51,353 bases of DNA from positions 1 through 51,353 of the forward strand of contig USJW01000021.1 in assembly GCA_900555045.1 (NCBI GenBank). The letters run 5' to 3'. A model generated the notes under the pieces. The model was not told where the DNA came from. It did no database searches and saw nothing but the letters and a program-made list of their open reading frames with translations. How positions within the stretch are numbered: the stretch's first letter is position 1; each line of letters begins with the position of its first letter. The DNA is from an uncultured Clostridium sp. (GTDB lineage Bacteria > Bacillota > Clostridia > Lachnospirales > Lachnospiraceae). The translations under genes and the position numbers were made by a program. This document shows, in pieces, positions 15,756 through 23,609 of the stretch.

Positions 15756-15767
15756 GAGGGCGCGGGT

Positions 15768-17030
15768 ATGGGACATACTTTGGCAGAGAAGATTATCATG
15801 AAAAATACAGGCCTCGCGGATGTGAGCCCGGGGGACCTGGTGGTGGTGAAGCCGGACTACGCGGTGGCCCACGACATATACACGGAGCGCCTGGGGCAGA
15901 AGTTCCAGGAGATGGGTTTTAAGGAGGTCTGGGACCCGGACCGTGTGGTGGTGATGCACGACCACTTAAATCCCGCCTGCCTGGACAGCGACGCAAGGAG
16001 CCTGTCGGCGGGCTACAGACTGGTGGAGCAGTACAAGATTAAACATTTTTATCCCACCGGCGGGATCGTGCACCAGCTGATCCCGGAGCTGGGCTACGCA
16101 AAGCCCGGCCGCCTCATCTTCGTGACAGACTCCCACACGCCCACCTACGGCGCGGTGGGGTGCTTCTCCACGGGGATCGGGTACACGGAGATGGCCTACG
16201 TGTGGGGAAAGGGGGAGCTGTGGCTGCGGGTTCCCTCGGCCATCAAGATCCAGATCGACGGGACGCTGCCGGACAACGTCTACGCCAAGGACATCATCCT
16301 GCGGGTCCTGGGGGATTTAAAGGCTGCGGGCGGCACCTACAAGTCCCTGGAGTTCACCGGTACCGCCATCGACAGCCTGAGCATAGACGGCCGCCTGACG
16401 ATCGCCAACATGGTGGTGGAGTGCGGCGGCAAAACCGGGCTCTTCGCGGCGGACGAGAAGACGGCGCAGTACTGTGGCATGGACTACGAGGAGATCGCGT
16501 GGGTGAAGCCGGACGAGGATGCCCGGTACGAGCGGGTTCTGCGCTACCGGGCCGAGGATTTGGAGCCGGTGCTGTCCTGTCCGCCCTACGTGGACAATGT
16601 GAAGCCCTTGTCAGAGGTGGCGGGCACGAAGATCGATCAGGTGTGCCTGGGTTCCTGCACCAACGGGCGGCTGGAGGACTTAAAAGTAGCCGCGGACATC
16701 CTGCGGGGCAAAAAAATCAGCCGATTCGTGAAGTTTGTCGTGACCCCGGCCTCCAACTCCATCATGGAGGAGGCGATGCGGCTGGGGTACATCCAGGATC
16801 TGGTCCGGGCCGGGGCCATGGTGACGCCGCCCTACTGCTCCTTCTGCGAGGGCCGGACCATGGCGCTTCTGGGGGACAATGAGGTGATGCTCGGCACCAA
16901 CAACCGCAATTTCCTGGGGCGGTACGGCTCACCCCTGGCAAAGGCGTATCTGGCCTCGCCCGCCGTGGCGGCCTACAGCGCTCTTGCCGGGGAGATCACA
17001 GGCAGTGATCCTACAGACACAATCAAATAA
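15768..17030 (+). CDS. LeuC-like aconitase-family dehydratase large subunit
   Basis: A 420-residue [4Fe-4S] hydro-lyase. MHDHLNP (about 64-70), the FVTDSHTPTYGAVG loop (about 122-135), LGSCTNGR with the first cluster Cys (about 300-307), YCSFC with the other two (about 359-363), and GTNNRNFLGRYGS near 378-390 are all intact. The group includes isopropylmalate, homoaconitate, citraconate and 2,3-dimethylmalate dehydratases, and sequence alone does not tell which substrate is used. It lies between the LeuD-like subunit and a 2-hydroxycarboxylate transporter, so the substrate is probably a hydroxy di- or tricarboxylate brought in by that transporter. Confidence 0.9.
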   Translation: MGHTLAEKIIMKNTGLADVSPGDLVVVKPDYAVAHDIYTERLGQKFQEMGFKEVWDPDRVVVMHDHLNPACLDSDARSLSAGYRLVEQYKIKHFYPTGGIVHQLIPELGYAKPGRLIFVTDSHTPTYGAVGCFSTGIGYTEMAYVWGKGELWLRVPSAIKIQIDGTLPDNVYAKDIILRVLGDLKAAGGTYKSLEFTGTAIDSLSIDGRLTIANMVVECGGKTGLFAADEKTAQYCGMDYEEIAWVKPDEDARYERVLRYRAEDLEPVLSCPPYVDNVKPLSEVAGTKIDQVCLGSCTNGRLEDLKVAADILRGKKISRFVKFVVTPASNSIMEEAMRLGYIQDLVRAGAMVTPPYCSFCEGRTMALLGDNEVMLGTNNRNFLGRYGSPLAKAYLASPAVAAYSALAGEITGSDPTDTIK

Positions 17031-17044
17031 TGGGGGATAATAGG

Positions 17045-18331
17045 ATGAATAAAAAGGAACAGGTAAAGCTTCTGGGGATGGATTGGCCCTACTTTATCGG
17101 ACTCTTGGTTTTGGTGGTTCTGGCCATGTACTTTAACTTCCTTCCGGGAAGTCTCGCCGGGCAGATTCCGCTTCTCCTGGTCTTCGGCGAGGGACTGCGG
17201 TTCGTGGGAGACCGGATCCCGATCGTCAAGGACTATCTGGGCGGCGGCTCCTGTGTGGTGCTGTTCGGCTGCGCGGCTCTGGTGATGTTCGGCATCATCC
17301 CGGAGGCGACGGCCTCAGCCACCAAGGACTTTATGAACAACCACTTTATCAACTTTGCGCTGGCGGCGCTCTGCTGCGGAAGCATCTTCGGCATGGACCG
17401 CAAGCTGTTGATCCGCGCCTCCCTCCGCTATATCCCGTGCATTCTGGGCGGTGTGGCGGTTGCCATGCTGCTTGCGGGCCTGGTGGGCTCCCTCTTGGGC
17501 TTTGGGATGCAGGAAGCCATCTTCTACGTGGCGCTGCCCATCATGGGCGGCGGAACCAGCGCGGGCGCGGTGCCCATGTCCCAGATGTTTGCGGAGGTGA
17601 TGGGCAGAGACGCGGGCGAGATGCTGGCCCTCATGACTCCGGCCGTGGCCCTGGGCAATGCCTGCTCGATCATCGCTGGCGGACTCCTCGACAAGCTGGG
17701 GCGCGCGAAGCCGGTGCTGACCGGAAACGGGATGATCATGCGCGGGAAGGGAGAGGCCTACGCCGAGAAGGAGACGAAGAAGGCAGAGCCCCTGGCCGAC
17801 TTATCCGTGTTTGCCACCGGAATGGCGGTTGCGGGCATGTTTCTGGGGCTGGGCCAGCTGATCCAGAAGGCGGTTCCCAGCGTGCACGCCTACGCGTGGA
17901 TGATTCTCCTGATGGTGATCGTCAAGATTCTGGGGATTCTGCCGGAGAGCATCGAGGAAAAATGTGCGCTGTGGTACCAGTTCTTTATCAAGAATTTCAC
18001 CAACGTGCTGCTGGCCGGACTGGGAATCGGCCTGATCAGCTTGAAGGCCGTGATCCCGGCCCTGACCCCGGTGTACCTGCTGCTTGTGATCGCGGTCGTG
18101 GTCGGCGCGGTGATCGGCGCAGGCGCGGTGGGCTACCTGGTGGGCTTCTATCCCATCGAGGCCGCCATCACCGGCGGACTGTGCATGTCCAACATGGGCG
18201 GCTCCGGCGATATCGCCACCTTGGGCGCTGCCAACCGCATGGAGCTCATGCCCTTCGCGGCAGTCTCCTCCCGCTTGGGCGGAGCGCTGATGCTGATTCT
18301 GGGAAGCGTGCTTCTGTCCCTGTTCGTGTAA
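17045..18331 (+). CDS. 2-hydroxycarboxylate transporter (CitS/MaeN family)
   Basis: A 428-residue membrane protein of the 2HCT family with 11-12 hydrophobic segments. The two family loops are present: GGGTSAGAVPMSQMF (about residues 167-181) and CMSNMGGSGDIATL (about 380-393), followed by ANRMELMPFAAVSSRLGG. Known members are sodium symporters or exchangers for citrate, malate or citramalate-like 2-hydroxyacids. Start chosen at ATG 17045 behind GGGGG; an upstream ATG at 17030 overlaps the LeuC-like stop but has no RBS. Last gene of operon B, followed by a terminator. It probably supplies the substrate of the LeuCD-like enzyme. Confidence 0.9.
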   Translation: MNKKEQVKLLGMDWPYFIGLLVLVVLAMYFNFLPGSLAGQIPLLLVFGEGLRFVGDRIPIVKDYLGGGSCVVLFGCAALVMFGIIPEATASATKDFMNNHFINFALAALCCGSIFGMDRKLLIRASLRYIPCILGGVAVAMLLAGLVGSLLGFGMQEAIFYVALPIMGGGTSAGAVPMSQMFAEVMGRDAGEMLALMTPAVALGNACSIIAGGLLDKLGRAKPVLTGNGMIMRGKGEAYAEKETKKAEPLADLSVFATGMAVAGMFLGLGQLIQKAVPSVHAYAWMILLMVIVKILGILPESIEEKCALWYQFFIKNFTNVLLAGLGIGLISLKAVIPALTPVYLLLVIAVVVGAVIGAGAVGYLVGFYPIEAAITGGLCMSNMGGSGDIATLGAANRMELMPFAAVSSRLGGALMLILGSVLLSLFV

Positions 18332-18350
18332 TTATTGCCATACAAGCGAA

Positions 18351-18395
18351 AAAAGATCCCTCTGAAACCAGTTGGTCTCAGGGGGATCTTTTTCT
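18351..18395. terminator. Bidirectional terminator between operon B and the SIR2 gene
   Basis: AAGATCCCTCTGAAACC (18353-18369) pairs with GGTCTCAGGGGGATCTT (18374-18390) through a four-base loop, with two wobble pairs. A T-run follows on the plus strand and an A-run precedes it, so it can stop transcription in both directions between convergent genes. Confidence 0.92.
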
Positions 18396-18401
18396 TCGGT
18401 T

Positions 18402-19151
18402 TTAAACCTCAACACCATAAAGCTTCACCAGCTCCGGCAGCACATTCTTCGGCTCGTCCACGATCACCACGTCCGCCAGATGGTCCATGTAGTGGTCCTG
18501 GCGGTGGATGATGGCCATGTACTTGCCCTCAAAGTAGCTGATGTAGTGGCGGAACACCTCGGAGTCCAGTCTGGTTCCAAGGAGCAGCAGCATGTCCGCC
18601 TTGGTGACCTCCTCCGTGGTCCGGGTCATCAGCTGGCTGTCCACCTGCTCGCCGAACAGGGAGACTAAAGGGCGCACCGGGATTCCGCAGGTCTCGCAGA
18701 GCGGAACGCGTTTGGACTCTGCGATGTAGGAGAGGGGGTACATCCGCTTGCAGCGGGGGCACTGGTTCTGTTTGATGCTCCCGTGGAGACTGATCACGTT
18801 GCTGCAGCCCGCGTCCCGGGCCTGCTCGTAAATGTTGCTGTCTACGATGTAGTGCAGCTTGCCTAAGCGCTCTAATGCCGCCAGGGCCGGACCGGACTTG
18901 GTGGGCTTCGGCGCGTGGAGGAGCATCTCCTTCTTGTAGAAGTCGAAAAACAGTTCCGGCCGGGTATTGTAGAAGGCGCTGGAGAAGATCTCGTCGGCGG
19001 AGTAGCCGTACTCGCGCTCGATCTCATAGTCGCGGGTCTGCTTCTTCACCCCGATGTAGCCGCCTTCCTCCATCATGCCGGAACCGCAGAGCGCCACCAC
19101 GTAGCTGCTCTCGTCCAGATACCTCTTTAAATAGGATAATTTGCCATCCAT
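18402..19151 (-). CDS. Divergent SIR2-like NAD-dependent protein
   Basis: A 249-residue Sir2-fold protein. The zinc ribbon CPRC...CETC (about residues 123-126 and 144-147) and the catalytic histidine (SLHGS, about 115) are present, with GTRLDSEV near the C-terminus. The NAD site is altered: the usual GAGxS reads CGSGM with a different downstream loop and no IPDFR, and TQNxD reads DSNIY. It may be a deacylase of unusual specificity or a NAD-binding protein of another activity. The second ATG (19151) is preferred because TAAGGAGGT ends six bases before it; at the first ATG (19157) the RBS would abut the codon. Monocistronic. Confidence 0.75.
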   Translation of the reverse strand: MDGKLSYLKRYLDESSYVVALCGSGMMEEGGYIGVKKQTRDYEIEREYGYSADEIFSSAFYNTRPELFFDFYKKEMLLHAPKPTKSGPALAALERLGKLHYIVDSNIYEQARDAGCSNVISLHGSIKQNQCPRCKRMYPLSYIAESKRVPLCETCGIPVRPLVSLFGEQVDSQLMTRTTEEVTKADMLLLLGTRLDSEVFRHYISYFEGKYMAIIHRQDHYMDHLADVVIVDEPKNVLPELVKLYGVEV

Positions 19152-19178
19152 GATCATACCTCCTTATCGCCGGAATCA

Positions 19179-19260
19179 AATGAAATCACTATAAAATGAT
19201 TATACCATGGGGCGGGGAAAATCACAAAGCAATTCAGCACAATCTCAGTTTGATTTCATT
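19179..19260 (-). promoter_or_regulatory. SIR2-gene promoter flanked by a 10-bp inverted repeat
   Basis: On the minus strand TTGTGA (19222-19227), a 17-base spacer and TATAAT (19199-19204) form a good promoter. It is bracketed by AATGAAATCA (19179-19188) and its exact reverse complement TGATTTCATT (19251-19260). The pair has the look of a repressor site placed on both sides of the promoter. No candidate regulator gene is adjacent. Confidence 0.55.
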
Positions 19261-19563
19261 GGGTATTTTTTATGTGGAATCGAGAAGAAAGAGGGGAAAG
19301 AAATTTATCCCATAAAAAGGAGGGGGCCGGCAAAAGGGGGATTTGCCGGCTTTGGGTATGAAAAGCTTTTTTATGTTGAAAAGGCGTTTGCCTTGTACGA
19401 TTTATAGTATAGGGGATAATTGTGTCCAAATTTTGAGCGTGTCATAAAGAAAAAATAAAATTGCTAAAGGATTCTTTAACAACCGCAAAAGAAAGCGTAA
19501 AGCGGGGGGCGCGGGGCGGGCATTTGGCCCGCATCCCCTCACGCAATCCGCATTCCACCTTCT
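19261..19563. other. Intergenic region with two hairpins, no gene seen
   Basis: No convincing coding region lies here; a 66-codon frame at 19207-19407 has no RBS and low-complexity composition. Two hairpins are visible. GCCGGCAAA (19326-19334) pairs with TTTGCCGGC (19342-19350). GCGGGC (19516-19521) pairs with GCCCGC (19527-19532), just downstream of the minus-strand SOD gene, and could be its weak terminator although a T-run is missing. Confidence 0.4.
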
Positions 19564-20067
19564 CTAGTCCCCGCTCACCGGCCGGATCACTCCGCAGCCG
19601 ATCTTCTCCCCGGAGTTGCCAGCGGGCTGGGAGGTGAAGTCGTCCGCGCCGCTGTGGATCACCACGGAGCGGTTTATGATATCCGGGAGATTGAAGCGCT
19701 TGTCGTAGAAGCACAGCCACGCGTAGCCCTGGTTGGCCAGAAGCGGGGGCATGTCGCCTGCATGCCCGGGGTGGGGCATGCTGGTGGGATTGTAGTGTTC
19801 CCCGGTGTTGGCGAAGCCGTTCGAGCAGTCGCCGAACTGGTGGATGTGCATGGCGTAGAAGTCGGAGGAGCCCTCCTGGTCAATGTTTGGAAGGCCGAAA
19901 AACTCCGCCTCTACCAGGACGCCCCCGTATGGAGTCTCGTAAAATTTCACCAGCCCGCTGAGCTGGGGCGCCTTGGAGTTGCCGGTGACCCAGGCCATGG
20001 CCTGGGGCCGGTTCTGGGTCAACAGCTGGGTGAACGCCATTCTTGGCGTGATTTGATTGGTCTGCAT
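19564..20067 (-). CDS. Cu/Zn superoxide dismutase family protein
   Basis: A 167-residue SOD_Cu-fold protein without signal peptide. Candidate metal ligands are present in family order: MHIHQFGDC (two His), GEHYNP, HPGHAGDMP and VVIHSGADDF, and Cys in GDC and IGCGVI could form the disulfide. ATG at 20067 follows GGAGG by five bases; an upstream GTG at 20091 lacks an RBS. Cu/Zn-SOD is usually extracytoplasmic in bacteria, and a cytosolic form in a strict anaerobe is unexpected. It lies 102 bases after the anti-sigma gene with no terminator in between, so it may be cotranscribed with the sigma/anti-sigma pair. Confidence 0.85.
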   Translation of the reverse strand: MQTNQITPRMAFTQLLTQNRPQAMAWVTGNSKAPQLSGLVKFYETPYGGVLVEAEFFGLPNIDQEGSSDFYAMHIHQFGDCSNGFANTGEHYNPTSMPHPGHAGDMPPLLANQGYAWLCFYDKRFNLPDIINRSVVIHSGADDFTSQPAGNSGEKIGCGVIRPVSGD

Positions 20068-20169
20068 AAAAACCTCCGTTTTGCCTGTCACCCTATCATA
20101 TGCCGGGGGCCAGGCTGTTGCCCGCAGGATCGGCGGCGATCTGTGGCGAAGGTTTTTGCGGGGACGTTT

Positions 20170-21048
20170 TTATAACGCCCCGGTGACGGACTGGGGGATC
20201 ACAAAGGACACAGCGCCCATGTAGCCGGGGGCCACCTCGTACTCGTCGAAGGTGATGACCAGCTGGCCCTGACCGTCAAAGTAGAAGCTCTCCGTGCCCT
20301 TTAGGCCGGTGAAATCCCACTCGGGCGACTCGCTGTCCAGGAAGTAGGTTTTGCTGTCGTCCTTCGCCATCTGCTCGCGCATCTGCTCCTTGATATTCTC
20401 GCTGATCGCGCTTAAGGTCTCCGGGTGATCCTTAAACAGATCCGTCAGGGTGATCACGTTCCCGGTGGATTTGTCCACGGTGAAAATCTTTACATACTGG
20501 GTTCCGCTGGCCATGGCCAGGGTGGTGTCGATTTGGATGGAGAGGTATTTGTCGCTGTCCGTCACCACCTTGTAGGTGGAGTCCATGGAGTAGTGCCCCT
20601 CGCCCTGGCTGGCGGCCAGATCGGACTCGTACTGTGCGATCAGCTCATCCGCGTACTCCTGGATGGATTTGTTGACTGCGGTCTCCTTGTTTCCGTCGAT
20701 GGTCACCTGGGGCACATCGATCTTGGCCTCAAAATCCTTCGTCTGATCCTCGAAGGTGCGGAAGGTCACCACCTTGGCGATGGAGCCGATCACCGGCAGC
20801 TTCTCCATGGCGCTTGCGGTGGTGGGGTTCAAATTGGCCATCAGGGTGATTGCCACCATGGCGGCGGCAGCGGTTGCACCGGTTGTCTTCATAAGTTTCA
20901 TCATCACATTCCCTCGTTTCTGCGTATTGTTTTCTCTCTTTGCCTGGTTGATTCCCTGTGTGATCCGCGCCTTAGCCTGCGGCGGCACCGGGATGTCTTT
21001 ATATTCCTGTTTCAAATGGTCCATGACCGTTTTTTCGTCCTTATTCAT
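20170..21048 (-). CDS. RsiV-like anti-sigma factor (DUF4163/DUF3298)
   Basis: A 292-residue single-pass membrane protein. A cytosolic N-terminal part of about 50 residues would bind the sigma factor. A transmembrane segment follows at about 51-72 (ATAAAAMVAITLMANL), and the outer part holds DUF4163 and DUF3298 modules (VTIDGNKETAVNKSIQEY, then YLSIQIDTTLAMASG, ITLTDLFKD and LVITFDEYEVAPGYMG). In Bacillus and Clostridioides the same architecture binds lysozyme and is then cleaved to release SigV. The start overlaps the sigma gene by four bases, so the pair is coupled. Confidence 0.88.
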   Translation of the reverse strand: MNKDEKTVMDHLKQEYKDIPVPPQAKARITQGINQAKRENNTQKRGNVMMKLMKTTGATAAAAMVAITLMANLNPTTASAMEKLPVIGSIAKVVTFRTFEDQTKDFEAKIDVPQVTIDGNKETAVNKSIQEYADELIAQYESDLAASQGEGHYSMDSTYKVVTDSDKYLSIQIDTTLAMASGTQYVKIFTVDKSTGNVITLTDLFKDHPETLSAISENIKEQMREQMAKDDSKTYFLDSESPEWDFTGLKGTESFYFDGQGQLVITFDEYEVAPGYMGAVSFVIPQSVTGAL

Positions 21049-21551
21049 CCTCCCTGCTCCTTTCCATAGTTTGCGTAGGGACCGGCTTCAAAGTCCAGCC
21101 GCAGCTTTTTGAGCGCGCGGTAGAGCCGGGCCTTAACGGTGTTCAGATTCTCGCCCATGGCGCTTGCGATGTCCTCCAGCCTCATATCTTCAAAATATCT
21201 CAGGATAATCACGGCCCTGCTGCGCTCGTCCAGGTGCGTCAGCATGTACTGCAGATCCACATTTTCGTAGCTGTCCTCCCACACGGCCTCCGGCACGGTG
21301 TCGGAGAGCTCCTCCTTCTTGCGTTTGCGGATCAGGTCCAGCGCCGTGTTGATCACAATCCGGTGGATCCAGGTGGACAGGTATTCCGGATTGCGGACAT
21401 GCTTACAGTCCTTGATCGCCTTGTAGGCGCTCTCCTGCACGATGTCTAACGCGTCCTGTTCCTGCCGCACGTAGCTGTATGCCAGCCGGTAGTATGTCTC
21501 ATAATTTTCCAGCAGCAGGCGTTCGACCTCTGCTTCCTGTTTGGAACCCAT
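21045..21551 (-). CDS. ECF sigma factor, SigV-like
   Basis: A 168-residue sigma-70 family factor with only regions 2 and 4. Region 2 spans about residues 16-82 (YYRLAYSYVRQEQDALDIVQ, then PEYLSTWIHRIVINTALDLIRKRK). Region 4 spans about 105-155 (LDERSRAVIILRYFEDMRLEDIA, then NTVKARLYRALKKL). ATG at 21551 follows AAAGGAGGAG. A longer frame to 21722 runs through the promoter and is rejected. Paired with an RsiV-like anti-sigma factor, it probably responds to cell-envelope attack such as lysozyme. Confidence 0.9.
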   Translation of the reverse strand: MGSKQEAEVERLLLENYETYYRLAYSYVRQEQDALDIVQESAYKAIKDCKHVRNPEYLSTWIHRIVINTALDLIRKRKKEELSDTVPEAVWEDSYENVDLQYMLTHLDERSRAVIILRYFEDMRLEDIASAMGENLNTVKARLYRALKKLRLDFEAGPYANYGKEQGG

Positions 21552-21585
21552 ATGCGCTCCTCCTTTCCGTTCGTTCTGTCTGTTA

Positions 21586-21612
21586 GACGCATAAAGGCGG
21601 GCTAAAAGTTGC
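21586..21612 (-). promoter_or_regulatory. Candidate ECF-sigma promoter of the sigma/anti-sigma operon
   Basis: On the minus strand GCAACTT (21606-21612), 16 bases, then CGTC (21586-21589) followed by TAA. This matches the general ECF form (AAC motif at -35, CGTC at -10) and lies about 35 bases before the sigma gene. It implies autoregulation, as is usual for SigV-type factors. Confidence 0.6.
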
Positions 21613-21673
21613 AGAATGAGAAAAATATTTTTATTTATTATATTACCCGGCCTCAAATAAAAAGCAACCGCCA

Positions 21674-21702
21674 TTGTGTTTTGGCTCGAAAAATGATATA
21701 TT
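21674..21702 (+). promoter_or_regulatory. Amidase gene promoter
   Basis: TTGTGT (21674-21679), a 17-base spacer and TATATT (21697-21702) form a plausible sigma-A promoter for the amidase at 21750. It lies back to back with the ECF promoter, with about 60 bases between them. Confidence 0.5.
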
Positions 21703-21749
21703 GGTTGTATTGCTGCAGACAAAAGAGATCATGTTAAGAGGAGTACGAG

Positions 21750-22550
21750 ATGACGGAAAAAAGAGGAGAAGACCACAAGGAGCATGCCCCCGGTGTGCGC
21801 CCTCCCCGCCAGATTACAGTGGATGAGACAAGAGGCGAGCGCGCCGCTGGCCGCCAGAGCCGTTCCCGGCGCTCGCGGGCCCGACGGTCGCCGGTGCTTC
21901 CGGTGATACTTGCGCTGGTGATCGGGCTTGCGGCCGGTTTCGGCGGCGGATATGCCAGATGGGGCTGGGAGCGGCCCTACACCGTGGACTTGAAGGCGGT
22001 TGAGGTGCCCAAGTGGGTGAAGCAGGATTTTATCCGAAAGAATATATTTTCCAGGCCGGATGTGCGGCTGAAACGGGTGAATAATATTGTGATCCACTAC
22101 GTGGCGAACCCCGGCTCCACAGCGGAGAACAACCGGAACTATTTCGACAGCCTGGCGGACCAGAACCCGCAGGCGGGCGGAACCTCAGCCAGCGCCCACT
22201 TCGTGGTGGGCCTTGATGGGGAAGTGATCCAGTGTATCCCGGTCACCGAGATGGCCTACGCGGCCGCGCCGCGCAACGACGACACCATCTCCATCGAGAC
22301 CTGCCATCCGGACGAGACCGGAAAGTACACGGACGCCACCTACGACTCGCTGGTGAAGCTGACCGCCGCGCTCTGCAGCCAGCTGAAGCTGGACGAGAAC
22401 GATCTGATGCGCCACTACGATGTGAACGGCAAGGTGTGCCCCAAGTACTTTGTGGACGACGAGGCGGCCTGGAAGCAGTTCAAGAAGGATGTGAAGGAAG
22501 CGCTGAAAAACAAGACCTGGCTGGACGGGCCGGGGACAGTGGGAGCGTAA
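21750..22550 (+). CDS. Membrane-anchored N-acetylmuramoyl-L-alanine amidase (Amidase_2)
   Basis: A 266-residue protein. A strongly basic N-terminal region (RSRRSRARRS, about residues 36-47) precedes one transmembrane helix (about 50-68), then an outer Amidase_2/PGRP domain. Zinc ligands seen are His in NIVIHYVANPGST and in MRHYDVNGKVCPKYF, plus the Cys of CPKY; the SASAHFVVGLDG strand is typical. It would cut the bond between MurNAc and the stem peptide. It is divergent from the SigV-like gene, which fits a cell-wall function. RBS GAGGAG precedes ATG 21750, and a terminator follows. Confidence 0.9.
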   Translation: MTEKRGEDHKEHAPGVRPPRQITVDETRGERAAGRQSRSRRSRARRSPVLPVILALVIGLAAGFGGGYARWGWERPYTVDLKAVEVPKWVKQDFIRKNIFSRPDVRLKRVNNIVIHYVANPGSTAENNRNYFDSLADQNPQAGGTSASAHFVVGLDGEVIQCIPVTEMAYAAAPRNDDTISIETCHPDETGKYTDATYDSLVKLTAALCSQLKLDENDLMRHYDVNGKVCPKYFVDDEAAWKQFKKDVKEALKNKTWLDGPGTVGA

Positions 22551-22570
22551 ATCATTTTGTACAGATAAGG

Positions 22571-22616
22571 AAGGCCTGCCGGGCGTCCCTTTAAATGGGA
22601 GGCCGGCAGGCCTTTT
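22571..22616 (+). terminator. Rho-independent terminator after the amidase gene
   Basis: AAGGCCTGCCGG (22571-22582) with extension pairs with CCGGCAGGCCTT (22603-22614) and is followed by TT. The A residues on the other side allow weaker use in the reverse direction for the PHP gene. Confidence 0.88.
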
Positions 22617-22630
22617 GTCCACTTACATAT

Positions 22631-23437
22631 TTATAATGGAAGGAACTCCGCCCTGCGCTTGTGGAACACGGTGTAATAGCTAAAGCCGCAGGCCTTCAAA
22701 AGCTCCCTGCAGCGCTCGAAATCGTAGCCCAGGTGCTCCGGCTTATGGGCGTCGGAGCCCACGGTGATGATCTCGCCGCCCAGCTCGCGGTAGCGGCGCA
22801 GAATCTCCTCGCAGGGATTGGGGTGGCCCAGCCCGTACTTGAAGCCGCCGGTGTTGCACTCCAGGCCTTTTCCTCGCTGGATTAAGGCCCTTAGTGTGTC
22901 GTCGATCACGTCTTTAAAGCGTTCGTAGCTGTACTTGCTGTTCTGATGGGGGGCGTAGCGGACCACATAGTCCAGATGGCCGAACACGTCGAAGCAGTCG
23001 AGGGTTCTGGCGCGCTCCAGGGAGACCTGGAAAAAGCGCGAAAACGCCGCCTCCTCCGTGCGCCCGTCCCAGAAGGCGCGGTCGTAGGGGTCCATGCGGT
23101 CGACGAAGTGGCTGGAGCCGATGATGAAGTCCAGAAAATCCCCATATTGGGCAACCAGAACGTCTAAGTACTCCTTTAAGTGGGACTGGAGCCCCAGCTC
23201 GACGCCGATGTTGACCCGGATCCGATCCCGGTACTCCTCGCGGATCTCTGCGAGCTCTTTCAGATAGGCGGGAAGGTCCAGCGTGAAATCCGTGTCGCAG
23301 AATCCGCTGTCATAGTCGTGGTGGTCGGTTACGCAGATTTCCGGCATGCCAAGGGCGATGGCCCGCTCCACCTGGTCCCGGACCGGCGCCTCGGAGTCGC
23401 CGGAAAATTCAGTGTGCATGTGAAAGTCACAGATCAT
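22631..23437 (-). CDS. PHP-domain histidinol-phosphatase (HisJ/HisK-type)
   Basis: A 268-residue metal-dependent phosphoesterase. PHP motifs: DFHMHTEFS (residues 4-12), VTDHHDY (about 36-42), GVELG (about 77-81), SSHFVD (about 108-113), FGHLDYVVRY and GSDAHKPEHLG (about 223-233). The family hydrolyses L-histidinol phosphate, though related enzymes act on other phosphates. No other his gene is nearby, so it is unlinked or has another role. ATG at 23437 follows CAGGAGA. It is divergent from gap with a 370-base gap. Confidence 0.88.
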   Translation of the reverse strand: MICDFHMHTEFSGDSEAPVRDQVERAIALGMPEICVTDHHDYDSGFCDTDFTLDLPAYLKELAEIREEYRDRIRVNIGVELGLQSHLKEYLDVLVAQYGDFLDFIIGSSHFVDRMDPYDRAFWDGRTEEAAFSRFFQVSLERARTLDCFDVFGHLDYVVRYAPHQNSKYSYERFKDVIDDTLRALIQRGKGLECNTGGFKYGLGHPNPCEEILRRYRELGGEIITVGSDAHKPEHLGYDFERCRELLKACGFSYYTVFHKRRAEFLPL

Positions 23438-23609
23438 TGTATATTCTCCTGAAAAATGTAAATTTTAAGTTGTAAGCCTGTATTACTTATACCACATGCA
23501 GAGCGGATTCGAAAGCGGATTTTTGTGCGCCTTGGCCTCCCTCCGGACATAATGTGCAGTCAAGCGCTCCCGGCGGATGGGGACACTGGCAGATTCTACC
23601 AGGGGACGG

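Noticed and set aside
15261..17030. Calling the pair leuD/leuC for leucine synthesis
   Set aside because: No leuA or leuB; the genes sit in a catabolic operon with a 2-hydroxycarboxylate carrier.
19207..19407. 66-codon plus-strand frame in the SIR2-SOD gap
   Set aside because: No RBS, low-complexity sequence, overlaps the SIR2 promoter.
21552..21722. N-terminal extension of the ECF sigma gene
   Set aside because: Runs through the ECF-type promoter; strong RBS is at the ATG 21551.
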